Origin: Streptomyces sp. SAJ15 | GTDB lineage: Bacteria; Actinomycetota; Actinomycetes; Streptomycetales; Streptomycetaceae | Direction of reading: 5' to 3' | Length of the DNA stretch: 64,000 bases | Assembly: GCF_007595705.1 (NCBI RefSeq) | Contig: NZ_NISY01000011.1 | Coordinates: forward strand, 124,001 to 188,000 | In this document: one piece after another, positions 61,244 to 64,000 of the stretch | How positions within the stretch are numbered: the stretch's first letter is position 1 | Layout of the letters: every line of letters starts with the position of its first letter | The notes under the pieces: model-generated | What the model saw: only the letters and a program-made list of their open reading frames with translations | Databases searched by the model: none | What the model was told of the DNA's origin: nothing | Translations under genes and position numbers: made by a program

Positions 61244-61825
61244 TCAGCCCGTGACGGCCTCGTAGAGGCTCAGGCCGGCCAGTGCCAGCATCACCATCGC
61301 CGCGATCTTCGTGATCAGCTTCAGCGGCACGTACCGCATCAACGTGCGGCCGCCGACGATGCCCAGACCGGCCACCGCCCACAGGGCGAGCACCGCGCCC
61401 AGGCCGACCGAGATCGGGTCGTCGTAGCGGGCGGCGAGGTTGGCGGTCATGATCTGGGTGAGATCGCCGAACTCGGCGACCAGGATCAGCATGAAACCGG
61501 CGCCCGAGACCTTCCAGAAGGACTGGTCCGCGGGCTTCTTGATCTCTTCTTCCCCGTCGTCCTTCTTGAAGAGCAGCATGGCCGCGCCGGCGAGGAAGAG
61601 CGCGCCCACGACCGCCTGCACCACCCGGTGTGGGAGCAGCGACAGCACGCTGCCGGCGGCGATGGCGAGGGCGACGTGCACGGTGAAGGCGGCGGCGACG
61701 CCGACGAAGACGTACGACGCGCGGTAGCGGGTGCCGAGCATCAACCCCGCGAGGGCGGTCTTGTCGGGGAGCTCGGCGAGGAAGACGACGCCGAAGACGA
61801 CTGCGGCGACGGTGATGCTGAACAC
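61244..61825 (-). CDS. GDT1/TMEM165-family manganese (or calcium) exporter
   Basis: A 193-residue membrane protein with six helices in two inverted repeats. The family motifs E-x-G-D-K/R-T/S appear as ELPDKT (Glu18, Asp21; Pro replaces Gly) and EFGDLTQ in the second repeat. A charged loop KKDDGEEEIKKPAD divides them. Related MntX/Gdt1 proteins export Mn2+. GTG 61825 is the likely start. A yybP-ykoY manganese riboswitch occupies the leader, which supports the metal assignment strongly. It is a single-gene transcript. Confidence 0.93.
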   Translation of the reverse strand: MFSITVAAVVFGVVFLAELPDKTALAGLMLGTRYRASYVFVGVAAAFTVHVALAIAAGSVLSLLPHRVVQAVVGALFLAGAAMLLFKKDDGEEEIKKPADQSFWKVSGAGFMLILVAEFGDLTQIMTANLAARYDDPISVGLGAVLALWAVAGLGIVGGRTLMRYVPLKLITKIAAMVMLALAGLSLYEAVTG

Positions 61826-61899
61826 GGGGTGGATACCTCGTTCGTTAGGGCCGCACCGAAAGGGGCCCTTGGGGAGGGGTCGCTTCGGCACGGCAGCGT

Positions 61900-62078
61900 C
61901 TGACACTGCGGCCGAAGGTCTCGCTGGCATACGACGCGTCCACCCGCGGTCGTGGGTCACGACCGCTCGGGCACCGCCGTGGATCACGGCCGCGTCCTAC
62001 GCTCCGGGCGCCGGCCCACCGCGAGGGCGGGCAGTATGTCGACGGTCCGGCGGAGAGCTACTCCCCTTCTGCTCCGGT
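61900..62078 (-). promoter_or_regulatory. yybP-ykoY manganese riboswitch
   Basis: Read on the minus strand, the leader of the GDT1 gene holds the invariant elements in order: AGGGGAGTAGCT (about 62067-62056), GTCGACATACTG (about 62043-62032), and GCCAGCGAGACCT (about 61928-61916). These form the two Mn2+-binding loops L1 and L3 and the closing stem of the family. After it, CTTCGGC...GCCGAAG can form a hairpin that may be the expression platform. High Mn2+ would switch the exporter on. Confidence 0.92.
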
Positions 62079-62540
62079 CAAGGATACGGCAGCGGCCGCG
62101 TGGGGCGGCCGACCGCGTGCCGCCGACTCCCGCGCCGCCGCGCGACCGCGGGCCGGCACGGCCCCTGGAGGCGTGCTCACGCCCGGCCCCGGCGGGCGCG
62201 GCTGTGAGGGCCCTCGACGGCGCGGGCCCCGGCGGGCGGGCCCGCGAGGGCCCTCGGCGTCCGTGACGAGACCCACACTCCGCCTCGGACGAACGTCGGC
62301 GACGGCGCGCCCGCGGTCACCGGTCGGGCGCCGCCCGGCCCGGACCGACCGCGGGCGACCCCGGGGCGGGACGGCCCGCCCACCGCTCCTACCACAGCGA
62401 ACGTCCGCCACACCACCCTTGCCTTTGACATGCCCGCGTCGGCAGTCTGTAACCTGACGCCCTTTCATCGGCAACCCGGCGTCGCCACCATGACCGGGCA
62501 CCTCCGGCCATGAATCCCCCCACTTCCGAGGGAGTTCAGC
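62079..62540. other. Intergenic region with promoter of the HNH nuclease gene
   Basis: About 460 bp between the divergent riboswitch and HNH genes. Most is GC-rich with no credible gene. TTGACA (62425-62430) and TAACCT (62450-62455), 19 bp apart, could be the HNH gene promoter. GAGGGAGTT lies in front of the ATG at 62541. The minus-strand promoter of the riboswitch transcript should lie near 62090-62150 but was not resolved. Confidence 0.5.
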
Positions 62541-63209
62541 ATGTCCCGACTGCGCAGTGCCATGGCGCGTCGTCGTCTCTACGCGCGTCATGTCGCCACG
62601 GCCGCCGGCCTCACGGCCGTGGTCTCCACGCTCGTACTGAGCGGACCGTCCGCCCAGGCCGCGCCGCCCGCCCCGCCGAGCGCCGCCACGGCCCGTACCT
62701 ACCTGGCCGCGCTCACCGTGCGCGCGGAGGGTTCCCTGGACGGCTACAGCCGCTCCAAGTTCCCGCACTGGAGCACCCAGCAGGGCGCCTGCAACACCCG
62801 CGAGGTGGTCCTCAAGCGCGACGGCAGCGACGTCGAGCAGGACTCCCGCTGCGCCGCCGTCAAGGGCCGCTGGTTCTCGCCGTACGACGGCGCCACCTGG
62901 ACCGACGCCGCGGACATCGACATCGACCACGTCGTGCCGCTCGCCGAGGCGTGGCGCTCCGGCGCCAACACCTGGACCACCGCGCAGCGCCAGGGCTTCG
63001 CCAACGACCTGACGCGCTCGCAGCTCATCGCCGTGACCGACCGCGTGAACCAGGCCAAGGGCGACAAGGACCCGGCCAAGTGGCTGCCGTCGGTCACCTC
63101 GTACCGCTGCGAGTACGCCCGCATGTGGGTCGGCGTGAAGCACGACTACAAGCTGTCCGTCGACTCCGCCGAGAAGTCGGCCCTGGCCTCCCTCCTCAAC
63201 GGCTGCTGA
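62541..63209 (+). CDS. Secreted HNH endonuclease (GmrSD/DUF1524 type)
   Basis: A 222-residue extracellular nuclease. A signal peptide (about 1-41; Arg-rich n-region, LTAVVSTLVLSG, cleavage after SAQA) is followed by a domain with the family motif IDIDHVVPLAEAWRSGA (about 127-143; D-H as catalytic metal site), then NDLTRSQLIAVTDRVNQAKGD (Asn, a further ligand region) and WLPSVTSYRCEYARMW. Cys at CNTRE, SRCAA, YRCEY and the C-terminal GC may form disulfides. It should degrade DNA outside the cell. ATG 62541 is clear. A palindromic terminator follows. Confidence 0.92.
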   Translation: MSRLRSAMARRRLYARHVATAAGLTAVVSTLVLSGPSAQAAPPAPPSAATARTYLAALTVRAEGSLDGYSRSKFPHWSTQQGACNTREVVLKRDGSDVEQDSRCAAVKGRWFSPYDGATWTDAADIDIDHVVPLAEAWRSGANTWTTAQRQGFANDLTRSQLIAVTDRVNQAKGDKDPAKWLPSVTSYRCEYARMWVGVKHDYKLSVDSAEKSALASLLNGC

Positions 63210-63639
63210 CGAACCGCCGCCGACCGGCCACCGGAGGATCCGCCGCGCGGCGGATCCTCCGCGCCCTCCCCCGCGTTCCGTGCCGCACGGCCCCACGGAG
63301 CGACGGAGGAGGGCCGGATGGCCGGGCCGCCGGGGAGCCCGGCCCGGGGCACCGTCACCGTCCGGCGGCGAGCGAGGAAGGAACGCGCGACCCGTCCGCG
63401 GGCCGGCCCCCGAGGGCCGTCGGGCAGTGATCCCTCCCACACCCGGGCCGGATGTTTCGCCGAGGGTCTGGACTCTCCGGGCACGCCGGGCATGATGGGG
63501 CGCGCCCGTCCCGTGACAACCGGTCACCACCGATGACCGGGTTGTTCCGTGTGCCCGTCCGCGTACGGCCGTGTGCTCGCGTCCGCCGACGCGAGCGCCT
63601 CGTCCGTCCGCCCCTCAGCTGCCCCCGGGAGACGTCACC
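63210..63639. other. Gene-free region after the HNH nuclease
   Basis: About 430 bp. The terminator at 63232-63261 is listed separately. CCGGTCA-N7-TGACCGG (63520-63540) is a perfect 7-bp inverted repeat that could be an operator for the next gene. The remaining sequence shows only low-complexity frames. Confidence 0.5.
63232..63261 (+). terminator. 30-bp perfect palindrome terminator
   Basis: CGGAGGATCCGCCGC is followed immediately by its complement. As a hairpin it has a stem of about 13 bp and a four-base loop, 23 bp after the HNH gene stop. Confidence 0.8.
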
Positions 63640-64000
63640 TTGGCCGGAGCCCGCCCCGCGCCCGGAGTTCAGCACGAGATCGCCGTCGTCGGTTCCGGCC
63701 CCAGGGGCACCAGCGTGCTGGAGCGCATATGCGCCTCCGCCCCCGCGCTGGCGCCCGGTGTCCGGCTGACCGTGCATCTGATCGACCCCGCCCCACCCGG
63801 CCCCGGCCAGGTCTGGCGCACCGCGCAGTCCGCCGAGCTGCTGATGAACACCGTGGCCTCGCAGGTGACCCTCTTCACCGACGCCAGCGTCGAGTGCGCC
63901 GGTCCGATCCGCCCCGGCCCCAGCCTGTACGAGTGGTGCGCGGCGCGGGGGTCGGCGCTCGGCCCCGACGACTACCCGCCCCGGGCGCTGTACGGCCGCT
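63640..64000 (+). CDS. FAD/NAD(P)-binding protein, 3' end missing
   Basis: An open frame starting at TTG 63640 (GGGAGA about 10 nt upstream) runs off the window. The first 120 residues contain the Rossmann dinucleotide motif IAVVGSGPRGTSVLERI (about 14-30), LIDPAPPGPGQVWRT (about 54-68) and LLMNTVASQVTLF (about 74-86), as in the FAD-NAD(P)-binding_9 family of flavoproteins. These are found in amino-acid or natural-product N-hydroxylation and related contexts. The reaction is unknown, and nothing can be said of the C-terminal part. Confidence 0.85.
   Translation, partial: MAGARPAPGVQHEIAVVGSGPRGTSVLERICASAPALAPGVRLTVHLIDPAPPGPGQVWRTAQSAELLMNTVASQVTLFTDASVECAGPIRPGPSLYEWCAARGSALGPDDYPPRALYGR

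Noticed and set aside
62079..63530. Long minus-strand frame over the HNH nuclease
   Set aside because: It is low-complexity Arg/Gly/Ala with no domain and is antisense to a gene with signal peptide and catalytic motif.

Overview
The window is high-GC actinobacterial DNA, almost certainly a Streptomyces chromosome. The support is GC-rich third codon positions, GTG and TTG starts, an actinobacterial RNase P RNA, rare TTA codons confined to a few genes, a SapB-type lanthipeptide cluster, an HTH/DUF397 pair and a mycothiol-type DinB-fold protein. Gene order is mostly core chromosome with two peptide-natural-product loci inserted.

Left part (1-19 kb). Two near-identical PAP2-fold membrane proteins stand in tandem, the first cut by the window edge. 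Next, on the minus strand, is a compact ATP-grasp RiPP (graspetide) operon: precursor tgmA, ATP-grasp ligase tgmB and PIMT-like methyltransferase tgmC. It is followed upstream by two unknown genes and a divergent HTH + DUF397 pair. This locus is visibly less GC-rich than its surroundings, and tgmB and the HTH gene contain TTA codons. Then come rnpB, a leaderless MerR regulator, an RNB ribonuclease, yaaA, the operon Nif3 / zinc-ribbon protein / RNase HI-phosphatase fusion, and an 809-residue protein with a long repetitive tail.

Middle (19-34 kb). A minus-strand operon (MaoC hydratase, Zn-alcohol dehydrogenase, Hsd4A-like SDR) has a perfect KstR-type box upstream. After SDR/MFS genes, an amidase lipoprotein and an F420-type oxidoreductase there is a glycosyltransferase / methyltransferase / alpha-alpha-toroid set. 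Divergent from it is a KstR-like TetR gene, with a second KstR box between them. A third, one-mismatch box lies between fadA5-like and cyp125-like genes at 51.7 kb. Together these form a dispersed sterol or lipid side-chain catabolic regulon.

Right part (34-64 kb). A complete SapB-like class III lanthipeptide cluster (ramC, ramS, attenuator hairpin, ramA, ramB, convergent ramR) is followed by an aldehyde dehydrogenase/ferredoxin pair. A five-gene translationally coupled operon then encodes two anchored extracellular proteins and an ECF-type importer (T, fused A-A', S). Beyond the cyp125/fadA5 pair are a GT87-PAP2 fusion, an AraC regulator, small enzymes, and an MFS exporter with a fused winged-helix tail. 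Next come a HAD phosphatase, a GDT1-family manganese exporter behind a yybP-ykoY riboswitch, a secreted HNH nuclease and the start of an FAD/NAD(P)-binding protein.

No tRNA, CRISPR array, insertion sequence or phage gene was seen. Gene calls are by motif reading only; no database search was possible.
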